Part shown: piece by piece, positions 1 through 8,618 of the stretch
How the letters are laid out: each line of letters starts with the position of its first letter
Numbering within the stretch: position 1 is the stretch's first letter
From: Planctomycetota bacterium
Lineage (GTDB): Bacteria; Planctomycetota; Phycisphaerae; Phycisphaerales; UBA1924
DNA: 49,785 nt
Assembly (NCBI GenBank): GCA_017303555.1
Contig: JAFLCN010000028.1
Coordinates: forward strand, 1-49,785
Reading direction: 5' to 3'
Position numbers and translations under genes: made by a program
Notes under the pieces: generated by a model
What the model saw: the letters and a program-made list of their open reading frames with translations, nothing else
The model's database searches: none
What the model was told of the DNA's origin: nothing

Positions 1-30
1 GAATGGGACTCGTCGCAAAGTTGAATGGGC

Positions 31-54
31 CCGGGGGCGCAAGCCGGCCCCCGG
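31..54. repeat. GC-rich hairpin at the window edge
   Basis: Eight bases (31-38) pair with 47-54 around an 8-nt loop. No T-run follows on either side, so it is not a convincing terminator. It lies downstream of fmt, whose stop is at 160-162. Bases 1-159 hold no gene that I can support. Confidence 0.35.
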
Positions 55-126
55 AAGCTCGGATAGAAGAGTGAAACCGTCCCGTCCGTTGCTTTGGCGC
101 TTGACAGAGTCGGCTTCATAGAAGAG

Positions 127-146
127 CCACGGAGAACCACGGAGAG
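127..146 (-). repeat. CACGGAG array, copy 1
   Basis: Two CACGGAG units about 10 nt apart (ccacggagaaccacggagag). On the minus strand this reads CTCCGTG, the same direction as fmt, and it lies just after the fmt stop. Together with copy 2 it forms direct repeats on either side of fmt. Confidence 0.6.
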
Positions 147-159
147 GAAAGGCCGAGGA

Positions 160-1095
160 TCAATGAGCGCGACCAGCGAGAACTTCATCTTTGAGCGGCT
201 TGTGGCCTCGTGCGAAGTCGGGCCAGGGCATCGGGCGTTTGTTGGCGGGTTGGACTTCGAGGAGTTGCAGAGCGGAGTTCGCGCAGGCGACGATGCCTTG
301 CGCGGGATCGATGAGTGTGCCCGGTGGTTGTTGGTTGGATTGGCCGAGCGATTTCGCGCGATGCAACTTCAGCGGCTGGCCTCGGAATTGAACGGTCACG
401 CCCGGCCATGGATTCAACCCATGAATCCGGCGGCGGCACTCATCGGCGGATGCAGTGAAGTCAACCCAGCCATCGGTCTTGGCGAACTTCGGCGCGATGG
501 TGACGAGCGACTCGTCTTGAGCCGCGCCGGCCGGACGATCACGCAGCACACGCTCGATGAGGTCGGGTCCGTCCGCGCTGAGGATGTCGTGCAGGTCCGA
601 TGTGGTCCACGCCGGATCGAGCGGATGCGAAGATGTGGCAAGCACCAGCCCCGCATCCATCTTGTCGGCGAGCGTGATGACGCTGTTGCCGACAACCGGG
701 TCACCCGCGAGAATCGCCGCGTTGATCGGTGCCGCCCCGCGCCAGCGCGGCAGGATCGAACCGTGCAGGTTGATCGCGTAGACGCCCTCGAGCAGCGACT
801 TGCCGAGTTTCTGTCCGAAGGCGATCACCACGAATGCATCCGCATTCAACGCCCGGATCGAATCACGGATTTCGGGCACATTGATCTTCTCGGGTTTGAG
901 CAGCGGGATGTGCGGGAAATTGGCTTGAACTTCCGCCGCGATCGGAGTGGGGGTGAGCGCCCCGCCCCGCCCGGCGGGGCGATCGGGTTGGGTGACGACC
1001 ATCGCGATGTCGTGCTTGGCGATAAGAGCGCGAAGAGTGGGAAGGCCGAAGGCGCCGCTGCCGAGAAAGACGAGTTTGAGTCGGGGGGAAGGCAT
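160..1095 (-). CDS. fmt: methionyl-tRNA formyltransferase
   Basis: Transfers a formyl group from 10-formyl-tetrahydrofolate to Met-tRNA(fMet) for translation initiation in the cytoplasm. About 311 aa, normal for the family. The N-terminal Rossmann-type strand (LKLVFLGSGAFG) leads into the TQPDRPAGRG segment. The catalytic region has the Asn/His of NLHGSILPRWRGAAPI and the Asp of KMDAGLVLA. The C-terminal tRNA-binding domain has the family's RRIHGLNPWPG segment. I start at the ATG at 1095, because the residues upstream are encoded by a CACGGAG repeat and do not resemble Fmt. It follows def on the same strand with a 102-nt gap, the usual def-fmt pairing. No Shine-Dalgarno sequence is evident; the repeat array ends 5 nt before the start. 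Confidence 0.96.
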   Translation of the reverse strand: MPSPRLKLVFLGSGAFGLPTLRALIAKHDIAMVVTQPDRPAGRGGALTPTPIAAEVQANFPHIPLLKPEKINVPEIRDSIRALNADAFVVIAFGQKLGKSLLEGVYAINLHGSILPRWRGAAPINAAILAGDPVVGNSVITLADKMDAGLVLATSSHPLDPAWTTSDLHDILSADGPDLIERVLRDRPAGAAQDESLVTIAPKFAKTDGWVDFTASADECRRRIHGLNPWPGVTVQFRGQPLKLHRAKSLGQSNQQPPGTLIDPAQGIVACANSALQLLEVQPANKRPMPWPDFARGHKPLKDEVLAGRAH

Positions 1096-1100
1096 TTCAA

Positions 1101-1137
1101 CACGGAGAACCACGGAGGAAGACACGGAGAAGAGAGG
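1101..1137 (-). repeat. CACGGAG array, copy 2, in the fmt leader
   Basis: Three CACGGAG units (1101, 1111, 1123). Read on the minus strand it is CTCCGTG-rich and runs directly into the fmt start (GTGTTGAAATG), filling most of the def-fmt gap. Confidence 0.75.
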
Positions 1138-1197
1138 AGCGAAGAAGAAAGGCGAAGAACGGACGATCTGAAGAAGAGATCGAAGGAAAGGACGCTT

Positions 1198-1749
1198 CTA
1201 CTTGGAGTTCTCGAGATCCTTGACGGCGAGGCGGTTCTTCATGCGGGACTTTTGGGTCATCTTGTCGAGGATGAGGATGCCTTGGAGATGATCGAACTCG
1301 TGCTGCATGCAGCGGGCGAGGAGGCCACCGGCGCGGAGCGTGAAGGGTTTGCCGTCGAGGCCGGTCGCCTGCATGGTGACAATCGGCGGTCGAAGAACAT
1401 CGCCCCGGATTTCGGGCAGGCTGAGGCAACCCTCTTCGTAAGGCTCGGGAGGATTCTCAAAGGAGAGGATCTTGGGGTTGATGAAGACCATGACATCCGA
1501 GGTCGCGCTGGGCGGATCGGTGTCCGGCGAATTCTTGTCGCCGGTCGGGATATCGACGATGAAGAGCGAGATCGCGAGGCCGACCTGCGGGGCAGCAAGG
1601 CCGATGCCCTCCGCCTCGTCCATCAACTCGATCATCCGCTCGGCGATTCGGCGAGTCTCCGCCGTGATTTCCTTGATCGGCTTGGCCGGCACGCGCAAGG
1701 CCCGCTCCGGATAGTGCAAGATCACGAGATTGTCGGCGTTGACCGGCAT
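1198..1749 (-). CDS. def: peptide deformylase
   Basis: Metalloenzyme that removes the N-terminal formyl group from nascent proteins. About 183 aa from the ATG at 1749; longer forms would add an unrelated N-terminus. All three family motifs are visible: GIGLAAPQVG (motif 1), EEGCLSLPE with the metal-binding Cys (motif 2), and QHEFDHLQGIL with the HExxH metal site (motif 3). A short insert (PTGDKNSPDTDPPSATSD) lies between motifs 1 and 2. First gene of a def-fmt pair, divergent from the TPR gene at 1920 with a 170-nt shared upstream region. Confidence 0.96.
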   Translation of the reverse strand: MPVNADNLVILHYPERALRVPAKPIKEITAETRRIAERMIELMDEAEGIGLAAPQVGLAISLFIVDIPTGDKNSPDTDPPSATSDVMVFINPKILSFENPPEPYEEGCLSLPEIRGDVLRPPIVTMQATGLDGKPFTLRAGGLLARCMQHEFDHLQGILILDKMTQKSRMKNRLAVKDLENSK

Positions 1750-1919
1750 TCCCCGATGGTACGGGGCGCAATGGTCGGGTCCAGCAGCCCCAACCACCGG
1801 TCCGTCGGCCGCGGGTTGAAGCCGGTGAAACAGAACTCGGACGTTCGGCGAACTACTATCAGCCAACGTTCGGAGCGGGCGATCGGTCCGGCGAGCTGCG
1901 AGAGGAACAAGCTGAAGTC

Positions 1920-3416
1920 ATGATCTCAGGACTCTTCGGAAAAAAGCCCCCCAGCGATGGCGGCGGCGACAACGGCGGCGGCCCGAGCTTCCAGCCCGAC
2001 AAGGCCGGCAAGTTCTTCGACCACGCCAAGGTCGCGCAGGAGTCGGAGAGGTACGAATACGCCATGGGGCTCTGGCTCCGTGGTCTGCAGCAGGACCCCC
2101 GGATGGTTTCGGGCGTCGAGGGTTATGTGAAGTCCGCCACCGACTTCCTCAACTCGCCCGACGGCGCGCGACGAGTCAGCAAGGACACCCGCAACGCCGT
2201 CAGCGGCAGCGGCGACGTCAACAAATTCCTGAACGCCCTCTACGAATGGTCGATGTCCGTGGACGACCGGACTTCCGGCGCTTCCTGGGCGGTCAAGGCG
2301 ACCGAGGCGGTTGCGAAGATCGGCGCTGGCGATGTCGGCAAGTGGGTCGCCGAGGCCGCGTACGCGGCGTGCCGCAAAGACCCGAAAGCGAAGAAGGACA
2401 ACTACGTCCGCCTGATGAAGGCCGCCGACAGCATGGGCCTTGCCGAGATCGCCGTGAACAGCGGCGAAGAGGCCCGGCGACTCGATCCGGCCGACGGCCA
2501 GCTCGGCAACGAGGTCAAGATGCTCGCGGCCAAAGCCACGATGCAGAAGGGCGGCTACGAAAAGACCGGACAAGAGGGCGGCTTCCGCCAGAACATTCGG
2601 GATTCCAGCAAGCAGCAGGCGCTCGAAGAAGCCGGTCGAATCAGCAAGACCGAAGACGTGAAGGATCGCGTGCTCGCGAACGCCGAGGCCGAGCTCGCGC
2701 TCCGCCCCGAAGACCTGCCGACATTGAGCCGCGTGGTGCAGGCGCTGCGCGAGCGCGGCAAGGCCGCCGACGAGGAACGGGCGCACTCCCTGCTGATGGC
2801 CACGTACGAGCGGACCAAGATCTATAAGTTCAAGCAGGATGCGGGCGAGATCCGTATCCGCCAATCGCAGCGCCGCGTGCGCGAGGCGCGCCGGATGCTG
2901 GAATCGGCCGCCGACGATCCGATCGCCAAGAGCGTCTTCGAGACCGAGCAGAGGGCGCTGCTCGAACTCGAAGTGGAAGAACTGAAGCAGAACGTCGAGA
3001 ACTATCCGACCGACATGCGCTGGCGCTACGAACTCGGGCGGCGCTACTTCGACCTGGCTCAGTATGAAGAAGCGATTGGCCAGTTCCAGGAAGCCCAGAA
3101 CGATCCGCGTGTCCGGGCCAAAACGCTGCACATGCTCGGCCTCTCGTTCCTCCGGTGCGACCTCGCGGACGAATCGATCGAGACGTTCCGGCGCGCGCTC
3201 GAATCGACCGACCTGACGCCCGAAGACCAGCGCGACATCAAGTACGATCTCTGCTGCGCACTCCAGGTCGTCGGCGAAACACGGCGCGATCTCGCGGCGG
3301 CCGAAGAAGCCGAGAAGATCGCCAGCCAGATCCTCATCCAGGCGATCGGCTACAAGGACATCAAGGCCCGTCGCGACTCGCTCAAGAAGCTCGTTGCCGA
3401 GCTTCGCGCCAAGTAA
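1920..3416 (+). CDS. TPR-repeat protein of unknown function
   Basis: A 498-aa soluble protein with no signal peptide. The N-terminus is GLFGKKPP followed by a Gly-rich linker. The region around residues 35-75 (FFDHAKVAQESERYEYAMGLWLRGLQQDP) looks like a TPR helix pair. Clear TPR-like helices return near residues 360-450 (RYELGRRYFDLAQYEEAIGQFQEAQ, then HMLGLSFLRCDLADESIETFRRAL). The middle is charged and helical, possibly coiled coil. TPRs are protein-interaction scaffolds, and I cannot name a partner. kdsB follows after 9 nt, so the two are probably cotranscribed, but that alone does not assign it to LPS synthesis. Confidence 0.75.
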   Translation: MISGLFGKKPPSDGGGDNGGGPSFQPDKAGKFFDHAKVAQESERYEYAMGLWLRGLQQDPRMVSGVEGYVKSATDFLNSPDGARRVSKDTRNAVSGSGDVNKFLNALYEWSMSVDDRTSGASWAVKATEAVAKIGAGDVGKWVAEAAYAACRKDPKAKKDNYVRLMKAADSMGLAEIAVNSGEEARRLDPADGQLGNEVKMLAAKATMQKGGYEKTGQEGGFRQNIRDSSKQQALEEAGRISKTEDVKDRVLANAEAELALRPEDLPTLSRVVQALRERGKAADEERAHSLLMATYERTKIYKFKQDAGEIRIRQSQRRVREARRMLESAADDPIAKSVFETEQRALLELEVEELKQNVENYPTDMRWRYELGRRYFDLAQYEEAIGQFQEAQNDPRVRAKTLHMLGLSFLRCDLADESIETFRRALESTDLTPEDQRDIKYDLCCALQVVGETRRDLAAAEEAEKIASQILIQAIGYKDIKARRDSLKKLVAELRAK

Positions 3417-3425
3417 GGATGCCGC

Positions 3426-4196
3426 ATGCCCAGCGCGGTTCACTCCGGATCGGGCCCCCGTGCGGTAGCGATCATTCCCGCACGCCTCGGTTCCACCCGG
3501 TTTCCCGGCAAGGTGCTGGCGAACAAAACTGGCAAGCCGCTCATCCAGCACGTTTGCGAGGCCGCGGCACGCACTCCGGTCCTTTCACGCATCGTCATCG
3601 CGACCGACGATCGCACCGTCATGGACGCTGTCAAGGGCTTCGGGGGCGAGGCGGTTCTGACGCGAACCGACCACCCGAACGGGACGAGCCGTCTCGCCGA
3701 AGCCGCGGCGATCCTGGGCCTGCGGGCCGACGACATCGTCGTCAACGTGCAGGGCGACGAACCCGAGATCGAGCCGTCGTTGATCGAGGCGGCCGTGGGC
3801 GTCCTCGGTGATTCGCCCGTCGCAACCGTCGCGTCTCCGATGTCCGATGCGGACGCGAACAACCCGAACATCGTGAAGGTGGTCGTTCGGCAGGACGGCC
3901 GGGCGATGTATTTCAGCCGCTCCCGTGTGCCGTATGTGCGCGATGCCGCAAACGCCGAATCCGGCAAGCCGCTTCGCCACGTCGGGTTATACGTGTACCG
4001 GCGGTCGTTTCTCGACCGTTATCTGACGCTGGAACCAACACCCCTCGAACGCGCCGAGTCGCTCGAGCAGCTCCGCATTCTGGAGCACGGGTACTCGATT
4101 GCGGTCGCGCTGATGCCCGCGGAAGTCGGTCATGCCGGGATCGACACGCCCGAGCAGTACGAGGCGTTTGTGAAGCGGGCCATCGGGAAGCGCTAA
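3426..4196 (+). CDS. kdsB: 3-deoxy-manno-octulosonate cytidylyltransferase (CMP-KDO synthetase)
   Basis: Activates KDO with CTP to CMP-KDO for the lipopolysaccharide inner core. At 256 aa it is typical in length. The nucleotide-binding N-terminus VAIIPARLGSTRFPGK is the family signature. RTDHPNGTSRLAEA and VVNVQGDEPEIEPSLI (with the metal-binding Asp) follow, then HVGLYVYRRSFL and LEQLRILEHGY near the C-terminus. It implies LPS with KDO, hence a Gram-negative-type outer membrane. It lies 9 nt after the TPR gene. pyrG, 73 nt downstream, makes CTP, a substrate of this enzyme; the adjacency may be functional or chance. Confidence 0.95.
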   Translation: MPSAVHSGSGPRAVAIIPARLGSTRFPGKVLANKTGKPLIQHVCEAAARTPVLSRIVIATDDRTVMDAVKGFGGEAVLTRTDHPNGTSRLAEAAAILGLRADDIVVNVQGDEPEIEPSLIEAAVGVLGDSPVATVASPMSDADANNPNIVKVVVRQDGRAMYFSRSRVPYVRDAANAESGKPLRHVGLYVYRRSFLDRYLTLEPTPLERAESLEQLRILEHGYSIAVALMPAEVGHAGIDTPEQYEAFVKRAIGKR

Positions 4197-4269
4197 GGCC
4201 GGGCAGAAAGTCTGTCGGAAAAGCGGCGGGGGGTAGCCGCGCTGGCACCCCGATGTGATATGCTGAGAC

Positions 4270-6357
4270 ATGCCCCCCCAACTCTTTGATCCGCTCCGCC
4301 AGGACCATGAGGCCGGCCCCGGTGTCGCTACGCATTTCGATTCCGGCGCGTGGGATGCAACCGACTTCGAGCCTCGAAATGAAACACGCAATGGTTCTCG
4401 GGCGGGCAACACGAGCAACACCGGGAACGGCGGGGCGGCGAATGCGGGTGTTGTGCCGCCCGAAGGCATCTCGCTCGCCAGTTTGGGAGATCAATCGGCC
4501 GAGAGCGAGTTCTACTCGCCGATGCCGCCGGGGTACGTGAAGGGGCGGCACAAGTACGTCGTCGTTTTTGGAACGGTGATGAGCGGGCTGGGCAAGGGCA
4601 TCTTCGCGAGCAGCCTGGCGAAGATGCTGAAGGACAAGGGACTCTCGGTCGCCCCGATCAAGATGGAGGGTTACCTCAACATCGACTCGGGCACGCTGAA
4701 CCCGTACCGGCACGGCGAAGTGTTTGTGCTCGATGACGGCACCGAGTGCGATATGGATCTGGGGACGTACGAGCGGCTGCTCGATCAGAACCTCTCCCGT
4801 CGCAATTTCACGACCAGCGGGCAGATCTTCAGCGACATCCTCGAGCGTGAGCGCATGGGCGTGTACCTCGGGCGCGATGTGCAGATGATCCCGCACGTCA
4901 CGGGCGAGGTGAAGCGCAAGCTCCGCGAGCTCGCGCTGCACGGCGACGGGACCAAGCCGGCGGATGTCGTCTTTGTCGAAGTCGGCGGCACGGTGGGCGA
5001 CTACGAGAACGCGTTCTACATCGAGGCGATGCGCGAGCTGGCGTTCGAAGAAGGGCCGGGCTCGACGTGCTTTGTCGCGCTGACGTACATCATCGAGCCG
5101 CCGGCGCTGGGCGAACAGAAGAGCAAGGCGGCGCAGCTCGGCATCAAGCGGTTGATGGAGGCGGGCATTCAACCCCACGTGATCGCGTGCCGCGCCAGCA
5201 AGCCGGCGACCGAGAAGGTGATGCAGAAGATCGCGATGTTCAGCAACGTGCCCCTGCGGCGCATGTTCTCGATGCACGATCGCGAGAGCATCTACACAAT
5301 CCCGGAGGAGATGAGGCAGGAGGGGCTCGACCGCGAGATCCTGAGCATTCTGGGCCTGCACGATCGGGTTGATTTCTCGAACGAGGATAAGGCCCGCGAG
5401 CGGTGGATGGGGTTTGTCAAAAAGCTGACGGCCCCGAAGCGCCACGGTGTGACCATCGGCGTTGCGGGCAAGTACGCGGAGATCCGCGACGCCTATGCCT
5501 CGATCGACAAGGCGGTCGAGCACTGCTCGGCGGCGCTCTCGACGGATGTGGAGCTGCGCTGGATCGAGACGACGGATGTCAGCGAGACGAACGTCGCGGG
5601 GCGACTCGCCGGGCTGCACGGCGTGATCGTGCCGGGCGGGTTCGGATCGCGGGGCGTGGAAGGAAAGATCTCGTGCGTGAAGCACTGCCGCGTGAACGGG
5701 CTGCCGTATCTCGGTCTGTGCCTGGGCTTCCAGATGGCGGTGATCGAGTTCGCCCGGAACGTGCTGGGGCTGCGGGACGCGAACAGCACGGAGTTCAAGC
5801 CGGGCTGCGCGAACCCGGTCATCAGCGAGCTTCCGGAGCAGAAGCGGATCGAGGGTCTCGGCGGCACGATGCGGCTCGGCGGGCAGGAAGTGATTCTGGC
5901 GCCCTCGTCGCTCGCGAGCTTCCTGTACGGCAAGCAGACCTCGATACGCGAGCGATTCCGGCATCGGTACGAAGTGGACCCCGCGTACATCGAGCGGTTT
6001 GAAGAGGCGGGGCTGATCTTCAGCGGCCGCCATCCGTCGCGGCCGATCATGCAGATTCTCGAATTGCACCAGAGCATCAGCGAAGTGGAGCACCCGGCCG
6101 CGAAGATCCGCACGAGCGCGGGCACGATGAGCGAAGCGGCGCTGGCGCTGCGGGGCGCGCATCCATTCTTCATCGGCGCGCAGTTCCACCCGGAGTTGAC
6201 CGGGCGGCCTCTGCGTCCGCAGCCCATGTTCATGGGCCTCGTCGCCGCGGCGGTGCTTCAGGCCGTGGGACGCGAAGCGGCGCAGGCGGACCCGGATGTC
6301 GGCCGCTGGCTCCGCACGCCGACGCCCGTAGCGCGTCAGCAGGTGCAGCGGGTTTGA
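4270..6357 (+). CDS. pyrG: CTP synthase, divergent form with N-terminal extension and C-terminal insert
   Basis: Makes CTP from UTP, ATP and glutamine. At 695 aa it is about 150 longer than typical PyrG. Residues 1-84 are a low-complexity Gly/Asn/Thr-rich extension; the core begins near residue 92 (KYVVVFGTVMSGLGKGIFAS, where most enzymes have GGVVSSLGKG). The synthetase domain keeps GYLNIDSGTLNPYRHGEVFV, the DMDLGTYER segment and VEVGGTVGDYEN. The glutaminase domain keeps the nucleophile in YLGLCLGFQ and the His/Glu pair in QFHPE. About 30 extra residues lie between LELHQ and HPFFIGAQFHPE. An internal ATG at 4522 would remove the extension. Catalytic residues look intact, so I expect an active enzyme of a divergent subgroup. 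Confidence 0.93.
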   Translation: MPPQLFDPLRQDHEAGPGVATHFDSGAWDATDFEPRNETRNGSRAGNTSNTGNGGAANAGVVPPEGISLASLGDQSAESEFYSPMPPGYVKGRHKYVVVFGTVMSGLGKGIFASSLAKMLKDKGLSVAPIKMEGYLNIDSGTLNPYRHGEVFVLDDGTECDMDLGTYERLLDQNLSRRNFTTSGQIFSDILERERMGVYLGRDVQMIPHVTGEVKRKLRELALHGDGTKPADVVFVEVGGTVGDYENAFYIEAMRELAFEEGPGSTCFVALTYIIEPPALGEQKSKAAQLGIKRLMEAGIQPHVIACRASKPATEKVMQKIAMFSNVPLRRMFSMHDRESIYTIPEEMRQEGLDREILSILGLHDRVDFSNEDKARERWMGFVKKLTAPKRHGVTIGVAGKYAEIRDAYASIDKAVEHCSAALSTDVELRWIETTDVSETNVAGRLAGLHGVIVPGGFGSRGVEGKISCVKHCRVNGLPYLGLCLGFQMAVIEFARNVLGLRDANSTEFKPGCANPVISELPEQKRIEGLGGTMRLGGQEVILAPSSLASFLYGKQTSIRERFRHRYEVDPAYIERFEEAGLIFSGRHPSRPIMQILELHQSISEVEHPAAKIRTSAGTMSEAALALRGAHPFFIGAQFHPELTGRPLRPQPMFMGLVAAAVLQAVGREAAQADPDVGRWLRTPTPVARQQVQRV

Positions 6358-6391
6358 AGAGGCTCCGCGCCGAGACGAAATCGGAGGCGAG

Positions 6392-7048
6392 TTACTTGCC
6401 GGCGGTTGCGGTGTCCGCGGCTTTCAGAGTTCGGCCCGAATCGAGCAGCACAAGCGCCGAGAAGCGGTCGGCCCGCCCGAGCGAGACGACGCAATTGTGC
6501 AGCAGGGTCTCGGCGTACAGGCGGTGCTCGACCGAGCCGCTCTCGAGCGCGCGCTGCAGGAACACGTGGACCGCCCACGGATGGTTCGTGGCGTTGTCCG
6601 GCTGGATGTTGTGAACGATCCAGTCGGAGGCGGCGTCGACCCGGGGCCTCGCGGCGCTTCCGGCGTGGCTGAGCGCGTGCAGCGACGCGAGCTCGGTCTC
6701 GGTCGCTACCTCTATGGCAAGATTCGCAAACTCCGGACACAGCGGCGCCCCGGCGGGTGCGACCGCCTGGAGCATCGAACCCGTCTGCCCGCGCAGCAGG
6801 GAGTTCCAAAGTTTGATGTCGGTCGATTGCGGGTTGGAAACAATCGGGGGAGGAGAACGCTGAAGCCAGGCGAGCAGGAGCGGATCGATCGCGCGACGAT
6901 TGCCGGATTCATCCGCGAATTCGGGAAGTCGGCCCGGGGGTGTTCCATCCTGATGGAACAGGAAAGCCCATGGCGTACCCACCAAGGCCAGGCGGGCTTC
7001 GCCCAGGAGGCGCTCTCCCCATCCGGGAAAAGTGTGCAGCCCGGTCAT
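6392..7048 (-). CDS. hypothetical protein
   Basis: Unrecognised protein of about 218 aa from the ATG at 7048. The frame stays open upstream to 7210, but that stretch would overlap the next gene and looks non-coding in composition. The N-terminal part (FPGWGERLLGEARLALV, then WAFLFHQDG) is followed by helical segments rich in Ala/Leu (LASLHALSHAG, WAVHVFLQRALESG, HRLYAETLLHNCVVSLGRA). I see no signal peptide, membrane segment or metal motif. It converges on pyrG with 34 nt between stops. No function is proposed. Confidence 0.6.
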   Translation of the reverse strand: MTGLHTFPGWGERLLGEARLALVGTPWAFLFHQDGTPPGRLPEFADESGNRRAIDPLLLAWLQRSPPPIVSNPQSTDIKLWNSLLRGQTGSMLQAVAPAGAPLCPEFANLAIEVATETELASLHALSHAGSAARPRVDAASDWIVHNIQPDNATNHPWAVHVFLQRALESGSVEHRLYAETLLHNCVVSLGRADRFSALVLLDSGRTLKAADTATAGK

Positions 7049-7194
7049 CACGCGGGTCGGTATAACACAATTCAGCCCCGAACGCAAGCCGCCGCGGGAT
7101 ACATGGTTGTTGCAGACGGAATAGACGGACGTTCGGGGAGCGAAACCGGCGATTGCGGATTGTGCAAATGCCTGTGGATTCAGAGCTTTGAGGT

Positions 7195-7617
7195 ATGCCG
7201 GCACTCGCAACTCGCAGCGCGTTGGGGAACGAGTCGGGGCTTACCCCCGACACCTTTCACCAGGAAAAGCACGTGGCCGTCCGCCCCTCGGGACATCGGT
7301 TTGTCGCGGACGTCGAAGTCTCGGAGATCGACGAACGCATGAGGCCGGGCCCGGCATGGGTCGCGAGGTCGCTCGAACTGAGCAAGTCGCACCTTGTGAT
7401 GGAATCGAGGCGGATGTGCTACCCCGGGAGGGTGCTCGCGCTGGCGGTGCACCTGATCGATGACCGGCCGGTTCCGTTGCTCGCGCGGGTGATCAATTGC
7501 CAGTACAGCGACGACGGGCGGTACCGCGTGGACCTGGATCTGCTCCGGATTCCGGAGGGGCACAGCGTGTACGCGTGGGCGCTTGGCCGCAGCGGGCTTG
7601 TCCACAAGCGGGCCTGA
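7195..7617 (+). CDS. PilZ-like domain protein (tentative)
   Basis: A 140-aa protein. From about residue 28 the pattern resembles a PilZ beta-barrel: a paired-Arg region (VRPSGHRFVADVEV), a serine-containing strand (WVARSLELSKSHLVMESRRM), a strand pair ending in LALAVHLIDDRPVPLLARVINC, and a closing strand (GRYRVDLDLL). PilZ domains bind cyclic di-GMP. The canonical RxxxR and D/NxSxxG motifs are not clean, so ligand binding is doubtful. The first 25 residues look poorly conserved and the true start may be internal. It is followed after 40 nt by panC. An alternative is a conserved planctomycete protein unrelated to PilZ. Confidence 0.5.
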   Translation: MPALATRSALGNESGLTPDTFHQEKHVAVRPSGHRFVADVEVSEIDERMRPGPAWVARSLELSKSHLVMESRRMCYPGRVLALAVHLIDDRPVPLLARVINCQYSDDGRYRVDLDLLRIPEGHSVYAWALGRSGLVHKRA

Positions 7618-7657
7618 GTCCGGAAGGACTTGACCCGGCGGGAAGCGCGGGCCACGC

Positions 7658-8497
7658 TTGGGATGCGTGGAGACGTTCGAAAACATTTCAATGCTGGAGC
7701 GGCTTGGTTCCGAGGCCGGGATCGTGCTGATACCGACGATGGGAGCGCTGCACGCCGGGCACGCGTCGCTCATCCGGCGAGGTGTCGCGCTCGCCGGGCG
7801 GCTCGATCGCGGCACGTGCGTGGTCTGGATCTTCGTCAATCCGACCCAGTTCAACGATCCGGCGGACTACGCCAGATATCCAAAGACACTCGATGCGGAC
7901 CTGCGCATCTGCGCCGACGCGGGAGCGGGCGGCGTGTACGTGCCCGCCACGGAGGAGATCTATCCGCCCGGCGTGAACGTCCGTGTTCCGGAACTGCCCC
8001 GTGTCGCGATCCATCCGGGATTGGAAGACGCGAAGCGGCCGGGGCACTTTGCGGGCGTCTGCCAGGTGGTGCTGCGGTTCTTTGAGATCGTGAAGCCGAA
8101 GATCGCGGTGTTTGGTGAGAAGGACTGGCAGCAGTTGCAGGTGGTGCGGGCGATGACCAAGCGGGAGATGCCGGGCGTGGAAATCGCGCCCATGCCGACC
8201 GTGCGCGAGGCGGATGGGCTGGCGATGAGCAGCCGGAACAGGTTTTTGTCGGCCGAGGATCGCGTGCGGGGGCTGGCGATTTCGAGGGCCCTGCGTGCTG
8301 CCACGGGCGAGAGCGATGCGGGTGCGGCCGAGAGAACCATGCGAGCGATACTGGCCGAAGCGCAGATCGATCCGGAGTACGCTGTCGTTCGGGACGCGGA
8401 AACGCTGGAAAAGCCCGGAGCGGGCGCGAAGCGGGCGCTGATCGCGGCGAGGGTGGGGAGCGTGCGGCTGATTGATAATGCGGCGTGGCCGGGCTGA
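7658..8497 (+). CDS. panC: pantothenate synthetase (pantoate-beta-alanine ligase)
   Basis: ATP-dependent condensation of pantoate and beta-alanine to pantothenate, the precursor of coenzyme A. About 279 aa. Motifs in order: PTMGALHAGHASLI with the HxGH nucleotide-binding signature, VWIFVNPTQFNDPADYARYP, FGEKDWQQLQVVRAM, and MSSRNRFLS. The start is TTG at 7658 or GTG at 7667. The N-terminus VETFENISMLERL matches the helix that usually precedes the first strand, so a downstream ATG at 7691 is less likely. No other pan gene is in the window. Confidence 0.94.
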   Translation: MGCVETFENISMLERLGSEAGIVLIPTMGALHAGHASLIRRGVALAGRLDRGTCVVWIFVNPTQFNDPADYARYPKTLDADLRICADAGAGGVYVPATEEIYPPGVNVRVPELPRVAIHPGLEDAKRPGHFAGVCQVVLRFFEIVKPKIAVFGEKDWQQLQVVRAMTKREMPGVEIAPMPTVREADGLAMSSRNRFLSAEDRVRGLAISRALRAATGESDAGAAERTMRAILAEAQIDPEYAVVRDAETLEKPGAGAKRALIAARVGSVRLIDNAAWPG

Positions 8498-8526
8498 GTT
8501 CGCCCGCAAGCAGCGCAAAAAAACAG

Positions 8527-8563
8527 CCCACCCCCAACCCTCGCTTCCATCGGGGATGGGGCT
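8527..8563 (+). repeat. C-rich/G-rich palindrome, diverged copy
   Basis: Starts with CCCACCCCCAACCC and ends with GGGGATGGGGCT. It shares its left half and general layout with the copies at 10845 and 11668 but has diverged in the centre. It lies in the panC-gcvT gap. Confidence 0.55.
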
Positions 8564-8618
8564 CCGGAAGGGCGTAGGCTTCGCTCCCGGGCAGCAACCG
8601 GTCTAGGAGACAACAGCC

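Noticed and set aside
1101..1137. CRISPR array
   Set aside because: The CACRGAG units are 7-8 nt with 1-5 nt between them and no spacers; no cas gene is present.
94..1923. A 609-residue open frame on the plus strand over fmt and def
   Set aside because: It is antisense to two well-recognised genes and translates the CACGGAG repeats; long open frames opposite real genes are expected at this GC content.
7049..7210. Longer start for the unknown minus-strand protein
   Set aside because: It would overlap the PilZ-like gene, and the added residues look like translated intergenic sequence.
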